From assembly GCF_000730645.1 (NCBI RefSeq), contig NZ_BBIU01000040.1:1-64000 (forward strand): a stretch of DNA of 64,000 nucleotides, in the 5' to 3' direction. The position numbers and the translations under genes were made by a program. Origin of the DNA: Pseudomonas parafulva NBRC 16636 = DSM 17004. GTDB lineage: Bacteria > Pseudomonadota > Gammaproteobacteria > Pseudomonadales > Pseudomonadaceae. The notes beneath the pieces were generated by a model, which saw nothing but the letters and a program-made list of their open reading frames with translations, did not search any database and was not told the DNA's origin. Shown here piece after piece: positions 42,972 to 51,701 of this stretch; within the stretch, counting starts at the first letter, position 1; each line of letters starts with the position of its first letter.

Positions 42972-44342
42972 ATGGCCAAGGCCAAGCGCATGTATGGTTG
43001 CACCGAGTGCGGCGCGACCTTCCCCAAATGGGCTGGGCAATGTGGCGAATGCGGGGCCTGGAACACCCTGGTCGAAACCATGATCGAAAGCGGTGGTGCG
43101 GCAGCGCCAAGCAGCGGGCGTGCAGGCTGGACCGGGCAGCAGGCGCAGATCAAGACCCTGGCCGAAGTCAGCGTCGAAGAGATCCCGCGCTTCACCACCA
43201 GCAGTACCGAACTGGACCGCGTGTTGGGTGGCGGGCTGGTGGACGGCTCGGTGGTGCTGATTGGCGGTGACCCGGGTATCGGCAAGTCGACCATCCTGTT
43301 GCAGACCTTGTGCAACATCGCGGTGGGCATGCCTGCGCTGTATGTCACCGGCGAAGAGTCCCAGCAGCAGGTGGCCATGCGCTCGCGGCGCCTGGGGCTG
43401 CCCCAGGACAAGCTCAAGGTCATGACCGAAACCTGCATCGAAACCATCATTGCCACGGCGCGCCAGGAAAAACCGCGGGTGATGGTAATCGACTCGATCC
43501 AGACCATCTTCACCGAGCAGTTGCAGTCGGCGCCGGGCGGTGTGGCCCAGGTGCGTGAAAGTACTGCATTGCTGGTGCGCTACGCCAAACAGAGCGGCAC
43601 GGCCATTTTCCTGGTGGGCCATGTGACCAAGGAAGGCTCGCTGGCAGGCCCGCGGGTGCTGGAGCACATGGTCGACACGGTGCTGTATTTCGAGGGCGAG
43701 TCCGACGGCCGCCTGCGCCTGTTGCGGGCGGTTAAGAACCGCTTTGGCGCGGTCAACGAACTGGGCGTTTTCGGCATGACCGACCGCGGCCTGAAGGAAG
43801 TGTCCAACCCATCGGCGATTTTCCTCAACCGCACCCAGGAAGAAGTACCCGGCAGTGTGGTGATGGCGACCTGGGAGGGGACGCGGCCGATGCTGGTGGA
43901 AGTGCAGGCGCTGGTGGATGACAGCCACCTGGCCAACCCGCGCCGGGTCACGTTGGGGTTGGACCAGAACCGCCTGGCTATGCTGCTGGCGGTGCTGCAC
44001 CGGCATGGGGGTATTCCGACCCATGACCAGGACGTGTTCCTCAACGTGGTCGGCGGGGTCAAGGTGCTGGAAACCGCATCAGACCTGGCCTTGCTGGCGG
44101 CGGTAATGTCCAGCCTGCGCAACCGGCCGTTGGCCCATGGCCTGCTGGTATTCGGTGAAATCGGCCTGTCGGGCGAGGTGCGGCCGGTGCCCAGCGGGCA
44201 GGAGCGCCTGAAAGAGGCGGCCAAGCATGGCTTCAAGCGTGCGATCGTGCCCAAGGGCAATGCCCCCAAGGAGGCACCGGCCGGGCTGCAGGTCATTGCG
44301 GTCACCCGGCTGGAGCAGGCGCTGGATGCGCTGTTTGAATAA
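42972..44342 (+). CDS. radA: DNA repair protein RadA
   Basis: RadA is a RecA-like ATPase that drives branch migration during recombinational repair. The 456-residue protein has the N-terminal four-cysteine zinc finger (YGCTECGATFPKWAGQCGEC), Walker A LIGGDPGIGKSTILLQ and the RadA-specific KNRFG motif within LLRAVKNRFGAVNELGV. The C-terminal Lon-protease-like domain holds LLVFGEIGLSGEVRPV. Confidence 0.96.
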   Translation: MAKAKRMYGCTECGATFPKWAGQCGECGAWNTLVETMIESGGAAAPSSGRAGWTGQQAQIKTLAEVSVEEIPRFTTSSTELDRVLGGGLVDGSVVLIGGDPGIGKSTILLQTLCNIAVGMPALYVTGEESQQQVAMRSRRLGLPQDKLKVMTETCIETIIATARQEKPRVMVIDSIQTIFTEQLQSAPGGVAQVRESTALLVRYAKQSGTAIFLVGHVTKEGSLAGPRVLEHMVDTVLYFEGESDGRLRLLRAVKNRFGAVNELGVFGMTDRGLKEVSNPSAIFLNRTQEEVPGSVVMATWEGTRPMLVEVQALVDDSHLANPRRVTLGLDQNRLAMLLAVLHRHGGIPTHDQDVFLNVVGGVKVLETASDLALLAAVMSSLRNRPLAHGLLVFGEIGLSGEVRPVPSGQERLKEAAKHGFKRAIVPKGNAPKEAPAGLQVIAVTRLEQALDALFE

Positions 44343-44363
44343 TGGCGCCCTCAGCGGCAGAGG

Positions 44364-45881
44364 TTAGTGCTCGGCCACCGCTGCTCGCTTTACCGCCTCG
44401 TTGCCGTGTTCGTCCACCACCCGCATCGGCACCTCATTGCCTTCGGCGTCGAACAGCTTGCCGTCCTTGAAGTAGTCGCCATCACGCAGCGCAGAAATGT
44501 CCGAATACTGGATGGTGCGCTCGTAGGCGGCGGCGAACACCGACTGTTGGTCCGAGTTGCCCGTGGTGAAGTGGTTGAAGATCAGGTTCAGCAAAATGGC
44601 CATGATCGCCGCCGAGCTGATGCCGGAGTGGAAGATGGTTTCGAACCAGTTGGGGAAGTGGTGATAGAACGTGGGTGCCGCGATCGGGATCATGCCGAAG
44701 CCCAGTGATGCAGCAACAATGATCAGGTTCACATTGTTCTTGTAGCTGACCTTCGACAGCGTGCGGATGCCACTGGCGGCCACGGTGCCGAACAGCACGA
44801 TACCCGCACCACCCAGTACCGGCGTGGGCACGGCGGCAATCACCCGCCCCATGATTGGCAGCAGGCCAAGCACCACCAGAATCACACCGCCGGTGGCCAC
44901 TACGTAGCGGCTGCGCACGCCTGTCACCGCCACCAGGCCAACGTTCTGGGCGAAGGCGCTCTGGGTGAATGAGCCGAAGATCGGCGCCAGGATGCTCGAT
45001 GCCATGTCGGCACGCAGGCCGTTGCCCAGGCGCTTGGAGTCGACCTTGGTGTCGATGATTTCACCCACGGCCAGAATGTCCGCCGAGGTTTCCACCAGGG
45101 TCACCATGATCACGATGCACATCGACAGGATGGCGGCGACGTGGAATTCAGGCATGCCGAAGTGAAACGGGGTAGGGAAGGCGAACACCGGGCCTTCGGT
45201 AACCTTGCCGAAGTCAGCCATGCCCAGGGCCCAGGCGATCAACGTGCCCACTACCATCGCCAGCAAGATCGACAACCGCGAAATGGTCGCGCTGCCCAGC
45301 TTGCTCAGCAGCAGCACAATGGCGAAGGTCAGGGCGGCCAGGCCGATATTGGCCACGCTGCCGAACTCCGGGGAGGCGCTGTTGCCGCCCATCACCCAGC
45401 GCGCGGCCACCGGCATCAGGGTCAGGCCGATGGTGGTGATGACAATGCCCGTCACCAGTGGCGGGAAAAACTTGGTGATGCGCGAGAACACCGGGGTAAT
45501 CAGAAAGCCGATCAGCGAGGCCGCCATCACCGCGCCCAGCACACCGGGCAGGCCACCGCCGCCCTCGCTGCTGAGAATGGCGCCCATGGTCGCCACACCG
45601 GCAAACGACACCCCCTGCACCAGCGGCAACTGGCAGCCGAAAAACGGCAGCCCAAGGGTTTGCAGCAGGGTCGCCAGGCCACCGGCAAACAGGGAGGCGG
45701 CGATCAGCATGCCGATCTCGGCAGGGTTGAGGCCTGCTGCCTGGCCAAGGATCAGCGGCACCGCGACGATGCCCCCGTACATGGTCAGCACATGCTGCAG
45801 CCCATAGGCCAGGTTCGCACCCAGGCCGAGGTTTTCGTCCTCCGGACGCGGGGTGGGAGACGTGCTAGGGGACGTGGTCAT
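44364..45881 (-). CDS. NCS2-family xanthine/uracil permease
   Basis: A 505-residue transporter of the nucleobase-cation symporter-2 family. The start of the core is NLAYGLQHVLTMYGGIVAVP; further motifs are GCQLPLVQGVSFAGVATMGA, the substrate-site region FGSFTQSAFAQNVGLVAVTG and VRSRYVVATGGVILVV. The C-terminal extension (about 60 residues, acidic) is longer than usual. A xanthine/uric acid preference is likely from overall resemblance to UacT/PbuX-type proteins, but unproven. The leader carries a perfect palindrome and an AACAATAA motif. Confidence 0.85.
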   Translation of the reverse strand: MTTSPSTSPTPRPEDENLGLGANLAYGLQHVLTMYGGIVAVPLILGQAAGLNPAEIGMLIAASLFAGGLATLLQTLGLPFFGCQLPLVQGVSFAGVATMGAILSSEGGGGLPGVLGAVMAASLIGFLITPVFSRITKFFPPLVTGIVITTIGLTLMPVAARWVMGGNSASPEFGSVANIGLAALTFAIVLLLSKLGSATISRLSILLAMVVGTLIAWALGMADFGKVTEGPVFAFPTPFHFGMPEFHVAAILSMCIVIMVTLVETSADILAVGEIIDTKVDSKRLGNGLRADMASSILAPIFGSFTQSAFAQNVGLVAVTGVRSRYVVATGGVILVVLGLLPIMGRVIAAVPTPVLGGAGIVLFGTVAASGIRTLSKVSYKNNVNLIIVAASLGFGMIPIAAPTFYHHFPNWFETIFHSGISSAAIMAILLNLIFNHFTTGNSDQQSVFAAAYERTIQYSDISALRDGDYFKDGKLFDAEGNEVPMRVVDEHGNEAVKRAAVAEH

Positions 45882-45897
45882 TGAGCAGGCTCTCTGT

Positions 45898-45905
45898 TTA
45901 TTGTT
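45898..45905 (-). promoter_or_regulatory. AANAANAA (Hfq/Crc-type) motif in the permease leader
   Basis: On the minus strand this reads AACAATAA, 17 nt upstream of the permease ATG, within the likely ribosome-loading region. It fits the catabolite-activity consensus AANAANAA bound by Hfq/Crc in pseudomonads. Confidence 0.45.
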
Positions 45906-45948
45906 GTGTGGCTACTGTAGACATTTCAGTCCATAGATTGCCACACAA

Positions 45949-45960
45949 ATTGTATACAAT
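45949..45960. promoter_or_regulatory. Palindromic operator upstream of the xanthine/uracil permease
   Basis: ATTGTATACAAT is a perfect 12-bp palindrome about 70 bp upstream of the permease ATG. The NGTATACN core is typical of GntR-family operators. The rest of 45882-46143 shows no gene. Confidence 0.5.
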
Positions 45961-46143
45961 ATTTAGATCCAAGCGCGCGGGCAGGTGCCTGCTAAGCGCC
46001 TGTAACCCAATGCAGGAGCCGTACCAATACGCTGAATGCGGGCCTAGAGGGGTGTGTACAAATACAGCCCAACCGCAGCCAAAGCTGTCTAGACGGACAG
46101 GAAAGTCAGCCCGAGGGGGATGTTAGCTAGCTAAGAGATTTTA

Positions 46144-46506
46144 TTATTCGATCAGTTGTCGCAGTTCGCGCATCATTTCGGTGCCGTCGGCCAGGTTCAA
46201 TTCCACAAGACGGTGCAGGTGGCTCATCGAATCGAGGTCGATGTACAGGCAGACAAAGCCCAGCCGATCTGGCTCTTCATGGCGCAGTTCCACTTGCATA
46301 TGTACCCGCTCTTCGGGGCCCAGGTGGATGATGGCGTCGAAATCCTGAGTGAGGTCGGCGCTCCAGTTGGCAGGGCGCTGTACCAGCAGGCCTTTGAGTG
46401 ACAAGTCCAGCAGGGTGGCTGGCCAGCGCTGCTGGCCCTGGCACAGTTCAGTGGGCGCATCGAAATCGATGCGCAGGAAGCGGCGGCGTTCAGGGGGGTT
46501 GCTCAT
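46144..46506 (-). CDS. PilZ-domain protein
   Basis: A 120-residue single-domain PilZ protein. The c-di-GMP-binding pattern is present: an arginine-rich start (SNPPERRRFLRIDFDAP) and the DxSxxG motif in LLDLSLKGLLV. Such proteins are cytosolic c-di-GMP effectors; its target is unknown. ATG at 46506 is chosen to place the RxxxR element at the N-terminus; a start six codons upstream is possible. It stands alone, divergent from cstA. Confidence 0.85.
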   Translation of the reverse strand: MSNPPERRRFLRIDFDAPTELCQGQQRWPATLLDLSLKGLLVQRPANWSADLTQDFDAIIHLGPEERVHMQVELRHEEPDRLGFVCLYIDLDSMSHLHRLVELNLADGTEMMRELRQLIE

Positions 46507-46670
46507 GATGCAGGCCTCGCATGACATCCGGAGTCGAATGAATTCTGCCTGGTCGGCTTAGTGCGCAATCCTTTCGGAAAGGCTCTATTCCCAAGCAAGT
46601 GTGGCAATGCGCGATGACTCGCCCTAGACTCGATGGGCGGTCTTTCCAATCCACCAGCTGGAATCAAACC

Positions 46671-48737
46671 ATGAACAACAATAATAGCCTGCTACGCCAC
46701 CTACCGTGGCTGGCGCTGGCAGTCCTGGGAGCCTGCGCACTGGGCGTGGTCGCCCTGCGTCGCGGCGAGGCGATCAACGCCTTGTGGATCGTGGTCGCGG
46801 CAGTGGCCATCTACCTGGTTGCCTATCGCTACTACAGCCTGTTCATCGCCACCAAGGTGATGCAACTCGACCCGCGCCGTGCCACACCGGCGGTGCTCAA
46901 CAACGATGGCCTGGACTACGTCCCCACCAACAAACACATCCTGTTCGGCCACCACTTTGCCGCCATCGCGGGCGCAGGCCCCCTGGTCGGCCCGGTACTG
47001 GCCGCGCAGATGGGCTACCTGCCCGGTACCCTGTGGCTGATTGCCGGCGTGGTGCTGGCCGGTGCCGTGCAGGACTTCATGGTCCTGTTCATGTCCACCC
47101 GCCGCAATGGCCGCTCGCTGGGCGACATGGTCCGCGAAGAAATGGGCCGTATCCCGGGCACAATCGCCCTGTTCGGCTGTTTCCTGATCATGATCATCAT
47201 CCTGGCGGTGCTGGCGCTGATCGTGGTCAAGGCCCTGGCCGAAAGCCCCTGGGGCATGTTCACGGTCATGGCGACCATTCCGATCGCGATGTTCATGGGC
47301 ATTTACATGCGCTACATCCGCCCGGGCCGCATTGGCGAGATCTCCATTATCGGCGTGGTGCTGCTGTTGCTGTCCATCTGGCTGGGCGGGCAGATCGCCG
47401 CCGACCCGGTATGGGGCCCGGCGTTCACCTTCACCGGCGTGCAGATCACCTGGATGCTGGTGGGCTACGGCTTCGTTGCAGCCGTGCTGCCGGTGTGGCT
47501 GGTACTGGCACCGCGTGACTACCTGTCCACCTTCCTCAAGATCGGCACCATCGTCGGGCTTGCCATCGGCATCCTGATCATTGCGCCCGAGCTGAAGATG
47601 CCGGCCCTGACCCAGTTCACCGACGGCACGGGCCCGGTGTGGAAGGGCACCCTGTTCCCGTTCCTGTTCATCACCATTGCCTGTGGTGCGGTGTCGGGCT
47701 TCCATGCGCTGATCTCCTCGGGCACCACGCCCAAGCTGCTGGATAACGAAACCAACGCGCGTTACATCGGCTACGGCGGCATGCTGATGGAGTCGTTCGT
47801 GGCGATCATGGCCATGGTCGCGGCCTCGGTGATCGAGCCGGGCGTGTATTTCGCCATGAACAGCCCGGCCGCCGTGGTCGGTGCCGACGCGGTTTCGGTG
47901 GCGCAGACAGTCAGCAGCTGGGGCTTCCTGATTACGCCGGAACACCTGGAAGCCGTCGCCCGTGACATTGGCGAACACACTATCCTGGCCCGTGCCGGCG
48001 GTGCGCCAACCCTGGCGGTGGGTATCGCGCAAATCCTGCACCAGGTGTTGCCGGGCGAGAACACCATGGCGTTCTGGTACCACTTCGCCATTTTGTTTGA
48101 GGCGCTGTTCATCCTTACCGCAGTGGATGCCGGTACCCGTGCCGGGCGCTTCATGCTGCAGGACCTGCTGGGCAGCTTCGTGCCGGCGCTCAAGCGCACC
48201 GAATCGTGGGGCGCCAACCTGTTGGCTACCGCAGGTTGCGTGGCGATGTGGGGCTACCTGCTGTACCAGGGCGTGATCGACCCACTGGGCGGTATCAACA
48301 CGCTGTGGCCGCTGTTCGGTATCTCCAACCAGATGCTGGCCGGTATTGCCCTGATGCTCGGCACCGTGGTGCTGATCAAGATGAAGCGCCAGCGCTATAT
48401 CTGGGTCACCCTGTTGCCGGCAGCGTGGCTGCTGATCTGCACCACCGCTGCGGGCCTGATCAAGCTGTTCGACCCGAACCCGGCCGTGGGCTTCCTGGCC
48501 TTGGCCAAGAAGTACAGCACCGCGCTGGACGCCGGCCAGGTACTGGCCCCGGCCAAGGACATCGGGCAAATGCAGCACGTGATCTACAACGCCTACACCA
48601 ACGCCGGGCTGACCATCCTGTTCCTGGTGGTGGTGTTCAGCATTCTGTTCTTCGCGATCAAGGTGGGGTATGCCGCCTGGGGCCGCAAGGAACGGACCGA
48701 CAAGGAAACCCCGTTCCAGGCTTTGCCTGACGCTTGA
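46671..48737 (+). CDS. cstA: Carbon starvation protein CstA (peptide/pyruvate transporter)
   Basis: A 688-residue membrane protein with many hydrophobic segments. It begins NNNNSLLRHLPWLALAVLGA and has the CstA motifs DYVPTNKHILFGHHFAAIAG, AGPLVGPVLAAQMGYLPGT and FHALISSGTTPKLLDNETNA. CstA-family proteins import peptides or pyruvate under starvation. ATG at 46671 is chosen because the upstream in-frame start (46599) adds a non-conserved leader. Codons 2-5 read AACAACAATAAT, which contains Hfq/Crc-type motifs. A YbdD-type partner follows 13 bp downstream. Confidence 0.93.
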   Translation: MNNNNSLLRHLPWLALAVLGACALGVVALRRGEAINALWIVVAAVAIYLVAYRYYSLFIATKVMQLDPRRATPAVLNNDGLDYVPTNKHILFGHHFAAIAGAGPLVGPVLAAQMGYLPGTLWLIAGVVLAGAVQDFMVLFMSTRRNGRSLGDMVREEMGRIPGTIALFGCFLIMIIILAVLALIVVKALAESPWGMFTVMATIPIAMFMGIYMRYIRPGRIGEISIIGVVLLLLSIWLGGQIAADPVWGPAFTFTGVQITWMLVGYGFVAAVLPVWLVLAPRDYLSTFLKIGTIVGLAIGILIIAPELKMPALTQFTDGTGPVWKGTLFPFLFITIACGAVSGFHALISSGTTPKLLDNETNARYIGYGGMLMESFVAIMAMVAASVIEPGVYFAMNSPAAVVGADAVSVAQTVSSWGFLITPEHLEAVARDIGEHTILARAGGAPTLAVGIAQILHQVLPGENTMAFWYHFAILFEALFILTAVDAGTRAGRFMLQDLLGSFVPALKRTESWGANLLATAGCVAMWGYLLYQGVIDPLGGINTLWPLFGISNQMLAGIALMLGTVVLIKMKRQRYIWVTLLPAAWLLICTTAAGLIKLFDPNPAVGFLALAKKYSTALDAGQVLAPAKDIGQMQHVIYNAYTNAGLTILFLVVVFSILFFAIKVGYAAWGRKERTDKETPFQALPDA
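46674..46684 (+). promoter_or_regulatory. Overlapping AANAANAA motifs at the cstA start codon
   Basis: AACAACAATAA directly follows the cstA ATG and contains two overlapping perfect AANAANAA motifs, the site type bound by Hfq/Crc to block translation. Confidence 0.5.
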
Positions 48738-48750
48738 GAGGACTGCTGCG

Positions 48751-48948
48751 ATGTTCAACGACCTGGGTCGACTGGGGAAATACCTGGGGCAGGCAGCCCG
48801 CCTGATGGTCGGCATGCCCGACTACGACAACTATGTCGAACACATGCAGAAGACGCACCCCGACAAGCCGGTGATGAGCTACGAGGCGTTCTTCCGTGAA
48901 CGCCAGGAAGCCCGTTACGGAGGCAAGTCCGGGCCCAAATGCTGTTGA
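48751..48948 (+). CDS. YbdD/YjiX-family small protein, CstA partner
   Basis: A 65-residue protein (FNDLGRLGKYLGQAARLMVG, MPDYDNYVEHMQKTHPDKPV, then a Cys-rich end GPKCC). YbdD/YjiX proteins accompany CstA-type transporters and are needed for their pyruvate uptake in E. coli, as I recall. GAGAGGACTGCTGCG precedes the ATG, 13 bp after cstA. Confidence 0.9.
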   Translation: MFNDLGRLGKYLGQAARLMVGMPDYDNYVEHMQKTHPDKPVMSYEAFFRERQEARYGGKSGPKCC

Positions 48949-48970
48949 ACCCCAGGCGTTGACCTGTACT

Positions 48971-49012
48971 GGCCTCATCGTCGGCTTGCCGGCGATGAGG
49001 CCCTTTGTTTTT
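48971..49012 (+). terminator. Strong intrinsic terminator between ybdD-type gene and yjiA
   Basis: GGCCTCATCG pairs perfectly with CGATGAGGCC across a short loop and is followed by CTTTGTTTTT. It would end the cstA transcript and set the GTPase gene apart or attenuate it. Confidence 0.85.
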
Positions 49013-49032
49013 CCGCTCAGGAGATTTTCTGC

Positions 49033-50010
49033 GTGCAGACGCCCATTCCCGTCACCGTCCTCACCGGCTTCCTTGGCGCTGGCAAGACGACCTTGCTCAA
49101 GCACATGCTCAAGGCCGAACACGGCCTGAAGCTTGCGGTCATCGAAAACGAATTCAGCGAGGCCGGCATTGACAGCCAGCTGCTCGGTGACCAGCCGGTA
49201 CAGGTGATGACCCTGGCCAATGGCTGCGTCTGCTGCAGCATTCATGGCGACCTCACCCGTGCCCTGTACCTGTTGCTGGAGCGGCTGGATGCCGGCGAGA
49301 TCGCGTTCGACCGCCTGGTGATCGAGTGCACCGGCCTTGCCGACCCGGCACCGGTTGCGCAAACCTTTTTCGTCGACGAGGAATTGCGTGAGCGTTACAT
49401 CCTCGACGGCATCATCACCCTGGTGGACGCGGCCCATGCCGAATTGCACCTTACCCAGGCCATCGCCCAGGCCCAGGTCGGCTTTGCGGATCGCCTGCTG
49501 CTGAGCAAAACCGACCTGGTCGAGCCGGACGCCGTGCTGGCGCTGCGCGAGCGGCTTGGCCGCATCAATGGGCGGGCGGCCATTCATGTGGTGGAGCACG
49601 GCCGCATTTCCCTGGCCGAGCTGCTGGATGTACGTGGCTTCAACCTCAACCCGGACCTGGGCGCCAACCTCAAGCCTGCCCTGCGCCCGGTGCTCAAGCC
49701 GGCCACGCCGGACCGTATCGCCACCTTGGTGCTGCGCACCGATACGGCGCTGGACATCGACCGCCTCAGCGACTTCATGAACGGCCTGCTGGAAACCCAT
49801 GGCAAGCAGTTGCTGCGCTACAAAGGGGTGCTCAACATCGCCGGGGAGCCACGCAAGCTGGTGTTCCAGGGCGTGCTCAAGCTCTATGGCTTTGACTGGG
49901 ATGCCGAGTGGGCCGAGGGCGAGGCCCGCGAGAGCGTGATGGTGTTCATTGCCGACGACCTGCCCGAGGCTACGATCCGGGCTGGCTTCGAGGCGCTGAC
50001 TGCGGCGTAG
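49033..50010 (+). CDS. yjiA: CobW/YjiA-family P-loop GTPase (GTG start)
   Basis: A 325-residue G3E-family GTPase with an N-terminal Walker A (LTGFLGAGKTTLLKHML) and the CXCC metal-binding motif in NGCVCCSIHGDLTRAL. It has a GTP-specificity motif LLSKTDLVEP and a C-terminal CobW domain. The family delivers metals (zinc, cobalt, iron) to proteins. The start is GTG at 49033, with CAGGAG nine bases upstream. It follows the cstA operon behind a terminator. In enterobacteria YjiA also lies beside the CstA-like YjiY and YjiX. Confidence 0.88.
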   Translation: MQTPIPVTVLTGFLGAGKTTLLKHMLKAEHGLKLAVIENEFSEAGIDSQLLGDQPVQVMTLANGCVCCSIHGDLTRALYLLLERLDAGEIAFDRLVIECTGLADPAPVAQTFFVDEELRERYILDGIITLVDAAHAELHLTQAIAQAQVGFADRLLLSKTDLVEPDAVLALRERLGRINGRAAIHVVEHGRISLAELLDVRGFNLNPDLGANLKPALRPVLKPATPDRIATLVLRTDTALDIDRLSDFMNGLLETHGKQLLRYKGVLNIAGEPRKLVFQGVLKLYGFDWDAEWAEGEARESVMVFIADDLPEATIRAGFEALTAA

Positions 50011-51454
50011 CACCCGTGGCCGGGGCCCCGAACCACTGGGGCCATGAACTGCGGTGACGGGTGTGCTCCTCGATACAGGGGATCAGGCGTTCGGCCAGCA
50101 CCGCGGTCTGCTGCACGGCCTTGGCTGTGCGGTATTTCACGCTGTGGATGCACTCGCGGTCGCCGAATTCGCAGCGGTTCAGTGCCGTGCCGCCGCAGGG
50201 GCCATTGGCCAGGCCCTTTGGGCAGGTTTCCGGGCAGATATACAGTGTGTCCTCAAGGCGGCAGCGGCCACAGGTGTCGCAGCCCAGCAGCGGGCGCTTC
50301 ACCGCGCGTTCTGCCGTGTGCAACACTTGAGCGCCCAGGCGTGTGGACCACACCGGCTGCCGTACCGCCCAGCCGAAAGCCTGGCTCAGGCCATTGCGAC
50401 GGCTGAACAGCAGTGAGTGCATGCCGTGCATCAGGTGGTAGCGCGCCTGCTGCGTGAGGGTGGCGGTCACCCGCGACTCCCCCTGGCGCCACGCGGCCTG
50501 TGGCGGGTGGAACGTAACGGCAGGCAGGCCTGGCATCTGCCAACTGGCCTGCCAGGCGGGTGCCCACTGCGCCATGTCGGTTACCTGGGCCTGCCAGTGC
50601 TCCAGCCGCGCCTCCAGCGCCAGCAACTGGCTGATCTCGTGAATGCCCGACAGGTGCACACCGGCATAGCCCATCAGCTTCACGCCAATCACCTGCAAGG
50701 CCAGCCGGTCGACGCTGCGGGCCTGGGCAAAGGCCTTGGATTGCGCTGCCTCGGCTTCAAGCATGTGCCGCATGGACGGTGTGACGGTAACCCCGGCGAC
50801 GTGATCGAGCATGTTCGCCCGGCCTCGGGTCAGGCTCATCAGGCAGGCCAGTAGCGGTTTCGGCGCAGGCTGGCGGCGCACCCAGTGCATGGCCTCCTGG
50901 TGCTTGGCCGCATCGAAGCCCAGTTGCAGCGTGAAAAAGTCGGCCCCTGCCGCGAGCTTTTTCTCGGCCTTGAAGTACTGCGCCGCCCCTTCTTCCTCAC
51001 AGTACTTGAACGGGTTGAGCGCGGCGCCCAGTAACCAGTGTGGGTACGCCTGACGCGCCATTTGCAGCGCCGCGACCGACTCCAGGTAGCGCACCGGGCG
51101 CTCGCCTGGCTGATGCCCAGGCAGGCGGTCGCCCGTCAGTACCAGCAACTGATGCAGGCCGGCCGCGTCCATGCGCTGCAATTGGGCGAGCAGGTGGTGC
51201 CGCTCCCGGTCCTTGCCAGAAAAGTGCGGCAGTGCGGGTACCGGGTTGCTGAACGAGGCCAGGGCGTCGAGCGGGGACATGTCCAGAGGGCTGCCGACCC
51301 GGTCACCGATAGCGACGGTCATCGGCCAGCCGCACAGGTGCCCGCGGGCCAAGATCGCATCCATGGCCGCGAAACGCTCAGCCGAAGGCTTCGGGACGAA
51401 TTCCATCACGCAGACGAAGCGCTGTTCGCGCAATGCGGTTTTCAGCACGTTCAT
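49970..51454 (-). CDS. Methylenetetrahydrofolate reductase-like protein with MetV-like cysteine domain
   Basis: A 494-residue protein. The N-terminal part (QRFVCVMEFVPKPSAERFAA, TVAIGDRVGSPLDMSPL) is an MTHFR-like TIM barrel. The C-terminal part has CDTCGRCRLEDTLYICPETC followed by PKGLANGPCGGTALNRCEFG, the MTHFR_C/MetV-type motif with at least eight cysteines that can hold an iron-sulfur cluster. Housekeeping MetF lacks this tail, so it is probably a second, specialised enzyme. ATG at 51454 is chosen because the barrel begins right there. Its 3' end overlaps the yjiA 3' end by 41 bp. Confidence 0.78.
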   Translation of the reverse strand: MNVLKTALREQRFVCVMEFVPKPSAERFAAMDAILARGHLCGWPMTVAIGDRVGSPLDMSPLDALASFSNPVPALPHFSGKDRERHHLLAQLQRMDAAGLHQLLVLTGDRLPGHQPGERPVRYLESVAALQMARQAYPHWLLGAALNPFKYCEEEGAAQYFKAEKKLAAGADFFTLQLGFDAAKHQEAMHWVRRQPAPKPLLACLMSLTRGRANMLDHVAGVTVTPSMRHMLEAEAAQSKAFAQARSVDRLALQVIGVKLMGYAGVHLSGIHEISQLLALEARLEHWQAQVTDMAQWAPAWQASWQMPGLPAVTFHPPQAAWRQGESRVTATLTQQARYHLMHGMHSLLFSRRNGLSQAFGWAVRQPVWSTRLGAQVLHTAERAVKRPLLGCDTCGRCRLEDTLYICPETCPKGLANGPCGGTALNRCEFGDRECIHSVKYRTAKAVQQTAVLAERLIPCIEEHTRHRSSWPQWFGAPATGATPQSAPRSQPGS

Positions 51455-51617
51455 GGGGCCGGGCACCTGAGGAAACAGGCTGACATTGTGCGGCAGATGC
51501 ACCTCGCGGTCATGTCCGGTTGCGTACGGCGGTGATCTGTTTGAGACACCGGTTTTGCCTGCGCCGGTCATGACGGTGCCATCTGTATTGCGCGGGCCAT
51601 CATGAGCATTTTTTGGA

Positions 51618-51650
51618 TTCATCTCAAATTTAATGAGTTTGTCTCAAGCA
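51618..51650. promoter_or_regulatory. TGAG/CTCA repeats upstream of the MetE-like gene
   Basis: The segment reads TCTCAAATTTAATGAGTTTG then TCTCA. It contains TGAG-TTTGT-CTCA and CTCA-AATTTAA-TGAG as overlapping inverted repeats. They resemble, but do not match, the MetR box TGAA-N5-TTCA. The remaining gap (51455-51701) holds no gene. Confidence 0.35.
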
Positions 51651-51701
51651 TCCCCTGCCCGGACAATTCCCCCATTCTTTTGATACCTCGAGGGGCAAGA
51701 C

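Noticed and set aside
46701..48815. A 704-codon open frame antisense to cstA
   Set aside because: Low-complexity His/Gln/Asp composition and complete overlap with cstA, which has clear motifs.
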